From: Rotaria sordida | Lineage: Eukaryota; Rotifera; Eurotatoria; Philodinida; Philodinidae | DNA length: 64,000 nt | Assembly: GCA_905250125.1 (NCBI GenBank) | Contig: CAJNOL010000980.1 | Coordinates: forward strand, 1 to 64,000 | Direction: 5' to 3' | Part shown: positions 11,807 through 23,998 of the stretch, piece by piece | How the letters are laid out: each line of letters opens with the position of its first letter | How positions within the stretch are numbered: the first letter of the stretch is position 1 | Position numbers and translations under genes: made by a program | Notes under the pieces: generated by a model | What the model was told of the DNA's origin: nothing | The model's input: the letters and a program-made list of their open reading frames with translations, nothing else | Databases searched by the model: none

Positions 11807-13272
11807 TTAACGTGCAGTAGTTGTTGAACGAGCCACATGTCCAATTAAATAGATATTATCATAGAAATGACCAGCTAATTCATCACTTAATGTTTCATTA
11901 ATTATAGCACGACGTGTATTACGAATAAATTCACGTTTAGACATTTTATTTTTTACATGTGGTGATGTTAGGTCAATCGAAAGTAGTATTAATGAAAAAC
12001 AAAGTACATAAATTGTTTCTACAAAGATAAAAACAAACATAATTATGATTCTTCTTAAAATGAAATATTTTTTTTTCTAAAGATACTACATACCAATTGA
12101 CAATCCAAGATCTTTATTACATTCATAAAAACGTTTAGAAAAATTTTCAATTAATGTAGATAAATATTCATTACGTTCTTCAGGTGCATCGAGTTTAGCG
12201 AAAAATTGTCGTAATGCATTTGGTAAAAATTGATTTTCATAAGATTGAAGTTCAATTAAATATTCAAGTACATCTCGACTAAAAAATAGAATTATCAAAT
12301 AAGAAAATAACTATATCCAGTATTGATTAAAGTCTCATAGATGTTAAATCTCCTCAAATAAAAATTTCTGACCCTATTTTGATAGGATGGTCATATTGAA
12401 CCTAGATCAAAGAATACAGAATCCGTACACACTTCGTATAAGACCACATTACAGTTGTGCCTGTTCGACTGGGATTATCAGCCAGTTTCATTTCTTTTTT
12501 AATTTCATGTTACTAAACTTCTTCGTTATGTGTGAAGAAATTAATACCAATTTAAGAAAACTTTTTTAATCAGCTAAGCCTTCGAAAAAAACCTAATATT
12601 TAAAAAGATGTGTGATGGACAAAAGCAAGCGTTTCGTTTCACTTTGAATATTTTATTTTATTACGTACCGTTCTTGTAATAATTTACGTTTTTCTATTGT
12701 ATGTAATTTTCTTGTATTATGTATAAATCTACTAATTTCTTCACATGTATCATCAAGAAGTTTATTTTCAATAAAATATTTCAAGCCCTAAATGAATATA
12801 AAACTTATACAAATACAAACAGAATCAAAATATTTCATTACTTCGCCAGCATTAAATCGTAATGTTCCTTCATCAAGTTGTAAATAGATTTTACGAAATG
12901 AAATACCTTCACGATGTGCTCGTTTATAAATTGATGTATAACTCCAAATTGATTTACATAATCTTTAAAAATTAAAATATTAAATTATTTAAAATAAACG
13001 ACTATCATTTTATTTACCCAAGCCAAAGCATTTCATCATTAGCTAATGTTTGCCAAACACAAGCAGCAAGACATAAATCAGTAGCATTTAAATTTTTAAG
13101 AATTTCTAAGGCAAGTTCAGGTGGTAATTGAGATATATCAGAAATTTTTGTAACTATAATAATTAGAATATGAAAAAGACGATAAACGAAAACAAAAAAA
13201 GTGAAAAATCATACTTTGATTATTTTTAATGGTTGCCGACTCGGCAAAATTTCGATCGAGAATTTGACCCAT
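11807..13272 (-). CDS. FBXO8: FBXO8 orthologue, F-box plus Sec7-domain protein
   Basis: Six exons (minus): 13215-13272, 13018-13153, 12842-12962, 12669-12787, 12094-12278, 11807-12018; 831 nt, 276 aa. It starts MGQ, which keeps a Gly2 suitable for N-myristoylation, as in vertebrate FBXO8. The F-box (about residues 26-65) contains LPPELALEILKNLNATDLCL and CVWQTLANDEMLW. A Sec7-type domain follows, with FLPNALRQFF, APEERNEYL and the nearly invariant LSIDLTSPHVKNKMSKREF. The place of the ARF-GEF catalytic glutamate loop is taken by FLPNAL, as in FBXO8 of other animals, so GEF activity is not expected. The protein is likely an SCF substrate adaptor; human FBXO8 has been linked to ARF6 ubiquitylation. 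It is divergent from DNALI1 with about 940 bp between start codons, and a more G+C-rich patch at 13.31-13.37 kb may hold its promoter. Confidence 0.92.
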
Positions 13273-14215
13273 CGTTAATGATATTATAATCAATGTTTAC
13301 TCGAACGAATATGAAGCCGAGCCCACCTGCTACGATGACGTGGACAGAAGTTGCCAACGTGGAAAGGTGAGTAATTTGTCTATTAGTATAAAATTCGATG
13401 GTATTTTTTTCTTTAGTTTAAAATGAGAAAGAGGAAAGAAAAACAAAAGTCAGAGAAGACTTGAACAAATTTTTGTCTTTCCTTGTCTTTTCTATGATTG
13501 GTCAATTATTTAACAAATTATAAGTTTTTAAATAAACAATCAAAAGAAAATTTTAAATTAATAATAATATTTTCTTTATTTATCGTAATTCATTTATATA
13601 AATATTCGCATGATTTTACAATTAATAATAGGGTTACTTAGTAACCAATGTGTAAGACAGATGTTCATGGCGACTAATTTTAGCAACATAACACAGAAAC
13701 ATGATATTTGCACTTAATTTTATTCAAAAAATAGTATTCTTAAGATTATAACTTTTTTTTTTTTGAAAATATTTTCTGTAGTGTTGAAAGATCAGTATTC
13801 ATATAGTTAAGAAGTATTTGCAACCTATATTTTCGATTTCCGTAACAGAGTTTTCAATTTTATAAAGTGCAAAAAAATATTGGTTTTATTTTAGATTTCA
13901 TTTATAATTGAGGAAAAATCTCAACAAATATTTAAGTAGTTCAAACACTCTTCGAATTAGAATAGTTCTTCAATATCATTTCGTTAAGTCTATATTTAAT
14001 AATGAGTTTCATGAATGAAGAGATATCCTCTCAAATCCATTTGTCAGAAAAAAAATAAAATAAAGCATTCTAAACAATTTACTTTTAATAGATTAATATT
14101 TCTGTTATATTCTAATTTGAATAAAAAAACAATATTTATTCAAAAATCAAATTAACATTGAAGTTTTAGATTAATCTATTATACTGATATACCTTCCATA
14201 AAAAAAAAGAACACA
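13273..14215. other. Divergent intergenic region FBXO8/DNALI1
   Basis: It separates two divergent genes and must contain both promoters. A G+C-richer block at about 13310-13375 contains two CACGT-type motifs in the sense of FBXO8. A sequence there looks like a short exon followed by GTGAGT on the plus strand, but no open frame supports a gene. The remainder is A+T-rich. Confidence 0.4.
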
Positions 14216-15248
14216 ATGTCAGTTATTCCACCATCAGGTTCACTTGTTCGTTTTGATAATCCAACATTGATAACAGCACAGAATGAAAAAGATCGTAAAG
14301 CACTCCCTACTAGTAAACAACAAACAGCATTAGATCAACAAATGATGGATGTTACTGGTGGTGGTACAAGTTCACCACGATTAGGTAAAAAACAACAAGC
14401 AATGAAAGATTTATCATTAGAAGAAATACTCGATAAAATTCTTCCGCCAAAGTATAATATAGTTTATTTAAATTTTAAATTTTTTAAAATTTATTTCAAA
14501 ATCTAAAATAGAATTACAAAAGATCCAAATAATCCAGAATTACTCTATTGTCAACGTATATCATCAACACCAGCAACACGTCTTGATGTAATTAATTTAC
14601 AAGAACAATTAGATATGCGTTTACAACAACGACAAGCTCGTGAAACTGGTATTTGTCCAGTACGACGTGAACTTTTTTCACAATGTTTCGGTAAAATTTA
14701 AATTTAAATTTTTCAATCAAATTATTTGTTTTTATTTCAAAAAAACAAACAATTAGATGAACTTATTCGTCAAGTTGCGATTAATTGTGCTGAACGTGGT
14801 TTACTTCTTTTACGTGTACGTGATGAATTACAAATGACTTTACGTGCATATCAAACACTCTATGAAAGTAGTGTTGCATTTGGTATGCGTAAAGCATTAA
14901 TGGCTGAACAAGGAAAATCTGAATTAGAACGAAAAGTTCGTAATGAAATTATTAAGACTTTTATTGGAATTCTTTTTATTTTTTTAGTTAGTACAACTGG
15001 AAGAAGATAAACGTGATCTTGAACGGCAACTTAAAGAAACAAAAGCTAATGCTGAAGCAGCTGAAAAAAAATTAAATGAACAACGACAAGTTGAAGAAAA
15101 AAAACATATGGAAGAAATTAATTTTTTAAAAAAAACAAATCAACAACTCAAAGTTTGACAAAAATAAACAAGAAAAAAAAAAGATAATTTTAATTTAATT
15201 TTTTATTTTTAGGCTCAATTAGAAGGATTAATTGCACCAAAAAAATAA
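14216..15248 (+). CDS. DNALI1: Axonemal dynein light intermediate chain DNALI1 (p28)
   Basis: Five exons: 14216-14451, 14512-14690, 14757-14939, 14992-15152, 15213-15248; 795 nt, 264 aa, near the length of human DNALI1. Diagnostic motifs are SLVRFDNPTLI at the N-terminus, EILDKILPPK, the block QARETGICPVRREL followed by FSQCFDELIRQV, INCAERGLLLLRVRDEL, and the C-terminal coiled coil ending in KAQLEGLIAPKK. The family is the inner-arm dynein light chain p28, which binds inner-arm dynein heavy chains in motile cilia; a rotifer would need it for the corona and flame cells. All introns are 51-66 nt. Exon 3/4 joining uses GTAATG and the second of two tandem TTAG acceptors, giving KVLQLEEDKRDLERQ. 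Confidence 0.95.
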
Positions 15249-17149
15249 ATTACAGTGGTTATGCTACTTTACTGTATACATTATTTTTAATGAAAACATC
15301 AATTTTGAGCGTCACTTTTTAACATTATTATTTTTTTGTATTCTTGCTCATTTCTTTTTCTTTTTCAAAAATCAAATAAAATCCTATTCTTTGAAGAATA
15401 ATTTTCTATGAATCAAAGAATTTTTACTTTCGAATCCACAGGATGTGAAATTTTTTTGAACTTATTCATATGTCATAGTAAATACAAGGAAGACCTTTTT
15501 TATTTCGATTCTAATAGAACCGATGAATTTTTCAATACAAAACGATTATATTTGTTCTATATTTTAAATCTATATCAATTTATCTTAGAATATTAAATAA
15601 ACGAAGATTTTGAAGTCCTTTAGCGAAATAAAAACTAGTTTTAAAATATTTATTTTCATAATAAGCGATAATTTTGGAGTTTAGGATAAGAAAAAATTGT
15701 TAATCTCATTTTTTTTTGTATTCATCGAGTGTTTTTATTCTTATTTAACATGATAAGAAGTAATGTATCAATACTGGACGAACAGAGTTTTTGGTAGTCG
15801 TTTGAAGATTTGATTTCTTTTCTAATTCATCGTCACTATGAAATAAAGTGCATCTATTGTCAATAGTAATGTTGTGATGACATCGACATATTATTAAAAA
15901 AGTACTATAAATAATAACTGATATTTATAATTCTTTTTATTAAGTAAATTTGGACGATTGTTTGATTAATTAAAAGTGTTTACACGTTGTATATTGTTTC
16001 CTTTACCTAACAATGTTATACTTATGGTATACCAAAAGTTCTGGCCACAGCGTTTATAAAGGACCTTGTTGGATAAGGTGATCTGTTCAGAAATGGAAAA
16101 CTAAATATCCATGTTGTAGAGCTTTATCAGGCGCGTCGAATGGTATATAGTAAATCCTATTTTCATAAGACTTTGAACGAACTAGAGCCAGTTTACTGAT
16201 AGACGACTACACACTCACCCCCGTACCCCACACCCAAACATGATAAGTTACTGAATATTGTGGTACTTTGTATTAGTCGAAAGTATTTGTAAAATATTTT
16301 TTCTCACATACGATTTTGTAGAGTTTTTGACGCACTACAACCTCCTATATGTAGCATCAACTATCATCTTATTAGTGTGAGTATGAGTGAGTGTGTAGTC
16401 GTCTATCAGTAAATTGACTCTAAGTCCTTCAAAGTCCTATGGAAACAAGATTTATCATATACCATTCGATGTGCCTCAAAAAGCTGTACAACATCGTTTA
16501 TTTAGTTTTTCATTTCTCAATAGGTTCCCTTATCTGAAAAGATTCTTTAAACGCCATGGCCCAAACTTTTGGTAGGCCCTAAGTACTAAGTTATCGATGC
16601 ATTACGCGTTATTAAATATTTACCTTATTATATCGAGTTAGATTCATAAAACGGAGAAAAACCGAATAAGCAATAGTCTTTTATTGCTTCTCATAATTGT
16701 TTTAGGAAAAACTATTGCTATTTCTTGCATTGCTGGTGCGCTGCCTATACATATATACATGTAATGGAAAAATGAATTCACTACTCATGGAATATTATTT
16801 CAAGCTTAATATCACTTTCACATAATTTAAGACTAATGAATGTGTTATTTGTTGTAAAGATAATAGAGTAATTTTTACTTTTTTTAAAAATTTCATTCAA
16901 AATACATTGATTTATCAACATGAGCAGATAAAAAGCACGAAGTTCAATTATCTGTCGAAAGCACTATACAGAAAGTATATTTGAAAATCTTCTAACAATC
17001 TAAGACATCGGCGACCTCTAGATTCAAAGAGAATCATTGCTAATAATAGTACAGTTAAATTTCATCCATTCAAATTTCAATCTAATCTTTATATTCTATT
17101 ATTACAGTTTTTTTTCGTATTTTCAATCTATCCAAGCGATCATAATACA
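15249..17149. other. Intergenic between DNALI1 and Ser/Thr-rich gene
   Basis: Apart from the mariner-type MITE at 16032-16572, this is A+T-rich DNA with no supported gene. A 62-codon frame at 15.4 kb has no features of a real protein. Confidence 0.5.
16032..16572. mobile_element. Mariner-type MITE with 186-bp terminal inverted repeats
   Basis: The 541-bp element starts CCAAAAGTTCTGGCCA and ends with the complement (TGGCCCAAACTTTTGG). The arms 16032-16217 and 16387-16572 are both 186 bp and about 80% complementary without gaps. They are flanked by TA on each side (16030-16031 and 16573-16574), the target-site duplication of Tc1/mariner transposons. The 169-bp centre has no transposase frame, so it is non-autonomous. 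The arms end inward in a telomere-like CACTCACCCCCGTACCCCAC stretch. Confidence 0.85.
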
Positions 17150-19936
17150 ATGAGCACTAGCAAAAAATCAATAAGTATGTAATCTTTATAAATAGAATTT
17201 GTTCTCTATCAAATAAATGATTTTAAAGAAAAACGAAAATTGCCATCTTCGCCATCACAAACAACATTACAAGCCAATCGACGATTAGAAGTATTACGCA
17301 GTGGACAACGAAATTTATGGGATGATGATGATAATGATGATAGTGATCTTGAACCATATGTGAAATTAAAAAAACCTACAACTATTAATAAAACATATAT
17401 TGTTATATCTGATTCAGATAATGAGAAAACATCATCTAGACGACGATCAAAAAGTAATAAATCAAAGAAAAAATCATCTCGTACTTGTGATGAAAGCTTA
17501 ACATCAGATAATGATCATAAACGAACATCAAAATGTGTTACATGTTTAATTTGTTCTATTCTTACAACATTAACATCATATAATTGTTGTTCAAAACATT
17601 TATCATCACTTATTAATAATAAAAATTCTCATGACAATGATCAAAAACAAACAATTAATACAAACCAATGGCCACCAAAACAAGTTATGATTGTACCAAT
17701 AACAGATGAGCTTATTCAACGTTATATAAATCCACAAGAATTTGTTCATATTAAAACATCAACATCACCAATACATAAAAAATCTGTTCGATCTAATAGA
17801 TCAGTAAGTTAAATATCATACATTCTTTCAAATGAATTTTTTATTCAAATTTTTTAGATTCGAAAATTATCAAAAAAATCACGAATAACATCAGAATCAT
17901 CCGATGCTGAACATTCAATTATTAATAAAATAAAATCATCAACAAAGTAAATTGTTTTGTTTTCCTTTTACACATCAAACATTCTCTTATAATAAAATTC
18001 AAATCTCACATTTCTTGTTTTTTGTGCATAGATCTTCACGTGTTGAACTTGAACAACCAAATTCTTCATCTATTGTAATTGAATCAGTACTTCCAACAAA
18101 TTCAGGAAAAATTTCACAAGATGCAACATATACAGTTATTACATCAACATCAACATCAACATCAACAACAGTCAATAGTTTCGAAAGTCCAAATATTCTT
18201 GATACTTGTCAAATACAACAATCATCTGATCAACTAATTACTATTGATGATTCTCAACCGAATACTCAACAAGATGATTTATTAACTCACAATACTCAAA
18301 AAAATCAAACAAATGATCCATGGACACCAATTAGTGATGACACATATGTTGCTATTGAAACAACTCTTCATCGAATTGATTCATCGTCACAAGAGAAACA
18401 TGAATTTACACCAATAACAGCTCGACGTACACCAACAGATTTAATGGCATCTCATTTACCTAAAATACAATTAAAAAAAGGTCGATTTCATCAAGGTAAA
18501 CCTATTGTTGATAAAAATGTATCTGATACTACAACAAACGGATGTCAATCATCAACAATTTGTCAATCATCATCTTCTTCTTCTTCGACTTCAACATCGA
18601 CATCCATTATTATTACAAAGTAATTCGACTTTTTTTTAGCTGCCCCTCCGTTTTCAGATGTTAAAATCAATTTTTTTTCGATTTTTGACTTTTCATCGCT
18701 AACATAACTTCAAAGTATTCTTTATCAAATGTCATATAAATGAGTGCTCTTTGTTTTTAGTTAGTACTTTTATTAAACTCAGCGCTCGAAATCTCTAACA
18801 GAAAAACTCATGCCGCTATTATTCTTTGGGCACAAAATTCTCGTAATAAGAATGATTATTTCTCATTGCAAAGTTGCTGAGAGCATGGGTCATAAATCTC
18901 TAACACCGCTGAACATGGTCACTTTTTGATCGCTTGATTAGAAGAAAAAAGCCCTGATACATACAGGAAAATTTGTTCTGCGTTTTTCTCAAAATCAATT
19001 TTTGAACACGAAAAGCGAAGTTTTCTCCTATACGGTACGTACGCTTGGGTTCAAATTTTTTTTAATGAGTACTTTGATCAAATTGGGGTGCATGTTTTTT
19101 TTCTTCAAAATGTTGTTCCTACAAAATTCAATAGCCTTTAAAAATTTAGTAACATTGAAAAAAACTATCTACGAGAAACCGCGAAAAGGAGGGGAACGTC
19201 CACTTAATATTTTCTTCTTACGCTCTTTTTATTGTTTATATATCAAGTAATCGACCAGCACCATCATCATTAGAAACTATTATTGAAGATGAATCACTTG
19301 TTATTCAATCAACGCATCAAATATCAGATAAATCTTCTCCATCATGCCATGGATTATCACAACAACCTGAAAATACAACTGAAGGTCTTAGTGATACTGT
19401 CATGAGTTGTTTATTTGCTCAAGATGAATCAAGTCAATATGATAATATTCATATAACAACAAAAACAATATCTAATGAAGGTATTCAATTATTCGTTTAG
19501 TACTAAAAAATAGTATTTAAATATTTATTGCTTAGCTGTTCTTCCTCCTCCTCCACCTCCTCTTCTTCTTCTTCCTACTATTATTATTGAAGATTATTCT
19601 CATAAAAATGATATTAATAATAAGTCAGTAGATATTTCTCAATCATCTCAATTAACAAATGATCAAACTGATTTTCAACAATTAACTCCATCAACTACGA
19701 ATGAAAAGCCAACAGGAATAGCAAGAAGATCATATCGTATGAATGCCGATGGATCACGAGTTAGTATATCACGATCATCAATATCAACATATCGTCAATC
19801 ATCATCAACTTCATTACGTCGAGTAAGGAGATAATTTATTTCTTTGTTCTTAGTTGTGTTGCTGTTTTATTTTAAATATTCATTTTCATAGTTATCAAAT
19901 GCTGTGACTTCTACTACATCTCGTACAAAGAAATAA
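17150..19936 (+). CDS. Ser/Thr-rich low-complexity protein, function unknown
   Basis: Seven exons: 17150-17174, 17229-17803, 17858-17946, 18032-18619, 19248-19480, 19536-19822, 19892-19936; 1842 nt, 613 aa, all GT-AG and in phase. It starts MSTSKKSI. It has an acidic run (DDDDNDDSD), a Lys/Arg/Ser-rich stretch (SSRRRSKSNKSKKKSSR), a short Cys cluster (CVTCLICS...NCCSKH), poly-Ser/Thr runs, and a proline run followed by leucines (VLPPPPPPLLLLP) at the start of exon 6. The C-terminal exons hold RRSYRMNADGSRVSISRSS. No folded domain is recognised; the composition suggests a disordered, possibly nuclear or cytoskeletal protein. Codon use is like the neighbours. The 628-nt intron 4 may contain an old insertion. 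The existence of the gene is well supported by phase-consistent splicing; the function is not known. Confidence 0.7.
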
Positions 19937-21175
19937 ATAATGTCAATGTTCGAACTTTTCTATGCATGCAAGCAATATATTTGATACTTTCTTAAGCCTT
20001 TCTAAATTTACAAAATAGATAAAATAAATCTTGTGTTTGAAAACAACATTGTTTTTTTTTCTCAGAGTTTTTTTGTAAAACGTATATAGCTCGAATTAAT
20101 CAGAAATGAATCGTAACATAATTGATTTCTAAAAATAAGAATCGTTTGTATAGTTAGGAACAATCACATTATTAATAGTAGATAGCTATAATTCGAAAAG
20201 AAAAAGACAAAATTTGTAACAATAGCTGTTCAAGAGAATAATTGTATTTTACAGCTGAAAGTTTCTTCGACAATTGATGATTCATTAGCAAATGATTGAC
20301 AACACTTATGGTTACATTATTTATTTTCATCTACGTTATAGATATTAGTAGATCGAGTATGCCATGATTATTTAGATGACTAAGAAGCTAATAATATCTT
20401 TTATTAATTGAATTGAACATACTTTTCCCAATGTCTAGAAAAAAACCTTCGAATATTTAACTATCTCTCGATGTTAAACATTCATCCTCGTATTGAAACA
20501 TCATATAATGAATTTCGAAAGCTAATAAGAATCATTTATGCATGAGAACAAACAAACGTCATATAGCAATTCTACCTATATATCAATCTTGACAATTATT
20601 TATATCTTGTCTTGTGAGAAAAGTATTTGATATGTTTATCATATTTCAAATCTTTTTTTGATAAATTTATTATAAACTAAATTCAATGTTAAAATGCAAC
20701 ATTTCATTGTTAAAAAAAAACTTCATTAGAAAAAATAAAAATAAGTGCATCTATTATTTGAAATAATTAATGGATGAAAAACCAATAAGATTGACTACCG
20801 ATTCGTTTTTTTTTCAGTGCATGTTTCATAGTGGTATCCACTTGTTACTATTCTCGTTTTGTTTGAATTTCATTATTAAGCATGAACTGAATAAGAAGAA
20901 TCAATAGTAAAGATTATTTCGCTTTCATCTATTTATTATTTTGAATTATGGATGCATTGACTTTAACTTTGCTCGTAGAAGTTCTTTTAAGCAACGAAAT
21001 CTTACGTTGTAAAACTTAATTATGTTATAATAAATCTATTAGGAAGAGATATCAAACATGATATTCAAAAACACCTTTTTTCTTTCGATTACATACGTTA
21101 ATATTGAATGAGATATACGCAATAGAAATAAAAAAAATATACCGTTATAACTTAAGAATCACCTCTTGTCATATT
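19937..21175. other. Intergenic; 3' flank of duplicated segment
   Basis: No gene. From about 20.66 kb onward the sequence resembles 27.01 kb onward (3' flank of the second glycoprotein copy), marking one end of the segmental duplication. Confidence 0.5.
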
Positions 21176-23296
21176 TTAAAGATTATCTGGATCTAGTTTA
21201 CTAAAAAAGAGTCCACTAGTCTGTTTCCTAGAACCTTTTGATTGTTCTTGCTGTTGTAATGGCATTAAAAATTTTGATATAGTATGTGTAGATGTCAATT
21301 TTTCAACAGATTCATTCGATGGATCCCGTTCAGTTCTCGTCATGCTTGAAACATACGATTCATCACTATCATTGCGATCTAACAATGATTTACTGCGGGT
21401 ATTTTGATAAAAATAACCAAGACATGAAATCAATACAATAATGCCAATTATAGAAAGTAGAAGTATAATATATTTAGTTCGAGATGATGACTTTTTGGTT
21501 GAAGGAAGATTATTTAAATGTATCACAGATGTTGTCGATGTACTAGTTTTCGATGTTTTAGAGCTTTTTGAGCTTTTTTTCGATGTTATATTATTGTTTA
21601 CATTTATATAAGTTGTTGTACTTATATCTAAATGTGTTGTCGACATTGTTTCCAAAGTAGTATTCGAAAGATGATCAGCATTTGTAGTTGTAATAGTTGA
21701 TGAAAGAAATTCACTACTCTGTATAGACATAGTTATAATTGATGTACTACTTTCGATTGATGATGTAAGAATGTCACTAATAATAGATGTGCTTAGTGTT
21801 GGACTATGGCTACTAGTTGATAAAACTGTGGTATCGAATTCTGTAAAAGTATTGGGTGATGATGCAGTACTGATCGTGAATAATGTTCTTATATCACTAC
21901 TTACTGAATGAAGTTGTTTCCTCGGTGGTATTAATCTCTGTAACAGTAGTTGTTGATGTTTTGGTACTGACTATTGAGAATGTTGTTGTTTCTTCAGTGG
22001 TGAATGAAGTTATATCCTCCGTGCTATCGAGTAAAGATGTTGGCTTCAAAGAAAACACTGTACTAGTCTTTTATATATGAAAGAAAGATGTAGGTAATTC
22101 ATTATTTATTGATAGAATTAAGGGAATTGGATCAAGTCTATTTAAATAGAAAATTTATGAATATCAAAAGTCAAAATTAATCAGATATAATATTGATTAT
22201 TCAGAACTTTTAGATTTTAATGAATAATATGTAAAGACAAGTAGACAACATTGCATTAATGTTCTATTAATAGATTTACTACAAACTCATTCTAACATCA
22301 ATGATTTTCTAGACAAAAACATTTTTTGGTCAAAAGCTATCAATAATCATACAGTTAACTTCTAAGAAAAAACCTTAATCATCTCAAAAATTTCGTAGAA
22401 TGTTTCATGAACATTATTTGCTATATAGCGAAAGATAAAATATTGATTAGCTCTCTCTCTCTCTCTCACAAACAGTATTCAGAAATCTTTTGATATGTAG
22501 AATATGATAAAAACAAACTCACCGATATAGTGATAGTGGTTGTCAATAATTTATCATTATAATAGTATCCATTTTTTGTTTGCCAATGAGATGGAGCATA
22601 AGATGGATTTGTGAAAAAATTGTCTAATAGATTCCAATCAACTTCTTTTGATATTGTTTTTAACTGAGGATCATAATAACATAACTTTCTCACTGTCAAT
22701 GTAGCATTCATCATACATGTTTTATTTCTTACAAGTTCACTTTGATTGAACATAAATCGACAAATCACTGGTTGAGTGTTAAATTTTGTATACATAGTAT
22801 GTATTTCATTAGAGATAGATGAAAAACTTATTGAACTTAGATTAATAAATATTTGAGAATCAACACATTTAGCTTTGAATGAATATTGATGATAAGTATT
22901 ATTAACTATGCCAGTCAAATCAGGCAATGAATGTGATGAAAGTATACTTGATTCACATGGATTTTTTATTATTCCTTTTTTCATCTTTGTATAATTCAAC
23001 ATAAGATAAGGGTTTAATATCATATCACTCTCAAAACAAGCAACATAAACTTGAGTTTCTTCGATTAAATGAGGAGGATTAGTTTCAAATAATTCAGTCT
23101 GATTTGGACATGATATATTCCATTTAGAAACACTATGCCAATTAGTAAAAATGAGATATTCATGTGTAGAACATTTAATTACATTAGGTTCTGTTACAAA
23201 TAAAAATTTTAGTTTCATTAATGAAGCTGTATGAAAAGAGAAAATATAGATAACATAAATAAATAGAACATAAAGATATTTAGAAATCATTTTCAA
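21176..23296 (-). pseudogene. Mucin-like type I membrane glycoprotein, copy A (frameshifted)
   Basis: Exon 1 (22523-23296, 258 codons) is intact and nearly identical to copy B (two amino-acid differences seen). It encodes a hydrophobic signal segment and a Cys-containing ectodomain with about ten N-glycosylation sites. Exon 2 (21176-22067) has one extra base at about 21899-21903 compared with copy B, which shifts the frame and gives TAG at 21897-21899. The Thr-rich stalk is therefore cut after about 56 residues. The downstream frame still encodes the transmembrane helix and cytoplasmic tail without stops to 21176. It also has only one full 32-residue stalk repeat where copy B has four. Outcomes: a soluble secreted product of about 314 aa, a pseudogene, or rescue by splicing, since the insertion creates a perfect GTAAGT. 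Confidence 0.7.
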
Positions 23297-23638
23297 ACTT
23301 AAAGGACAAGAATTAATAATGTATATGTGCGCGAAAAAGGATTTGTTTTTTTTTTATTATCAAAAAGTATTTCATCTCTCATGAGAAATAATTCATATAA
23401 TAATGAAATGTTATTTTGATTAGGAAACTGTTTGAACATCTATGATGATAAATCGATTATGCTTGAAACTCTTCAGAAAAATAGCATAACTATATACTTC
23501 ATTTGCTTATCTTCTAAATACAATTGAAGTAAATACATGAATCAAATATGGTGGAAAGTCACACTAAATAATCAATACAATATAGAAAAATTCTAAAATA
23601 AAAATCGAATGGATTGATGTAGAGAAAGACATAACTAT

Positions 23639-23896
23639 TTATGTACACAAGAATAGAAATTCGATCGAAAGTAATTGAGTATTTATCTTTCTCATATGAT
23701 GACAGTTTGGAAGTCTTTGTAGTTGTCTTTTTTGGTACCATAACTTGTCCCAATATTTATATATTAAAGTAAATACTATCAAGAGAATACTTCTTATACA
23801 GTAAATCATTCCAATGGAGATGTTCGATTGATAGCATGAAGAATTGGATAGGAATACAGTGTAGTCAAACGTATTCATACATGAATTAATGAACAC
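23639..23896 (-). other. Conserved short frame upstream of copy A, uncertain
   Basis: An 85-codon frame with one hydrophobic stretch, present uninterrupted also upstream of copy B (30282-30539). The DNA of the two copies is so similar here that lack of stops is weak evidence for coding. It could be a separate small membrane protein or an untranslated promoter region. Confidence 0.2.
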
Positions 23897-23998
23897 AAGT
23901 AGAATATACTAAATAATAGCTGTAGCAGAGCAGAATATCATGGGATAAGAGGAAAGTCAAGTTTCAGAATTGTGATCCCATGATAAACCTCAAGAAAA

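Larger units (their letters stand above)
20660..23998. repeat. Segmental duplication, copy A
   Basis: The left member of a direct (same-orientation) duplication whose partner is about 27010-30645. Similarity covers the 3' flank, the gene, its intron and about 0.7 kb of 5' flank. The half from the intron through the 5' flank is nearly identical between copies, while exon 2 and the 3' flank are clearly diverged. Confidence 0.85.

Noticed and set aside
18636-19215. Possible transposon in intron 4 of the Ser/Thr-rich gene
   Set aside because: Only about 12 nt of inverted similarity (CCCCTCC followed by TTTTC) at the edges; too weak to call.
22453-22466. CT dinucleotide run in the glycoprotein intron (also 29095-29110)
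   Set aside because: A short microsatellite in the intron of both copies; differs by a few units and needs no special explanation.
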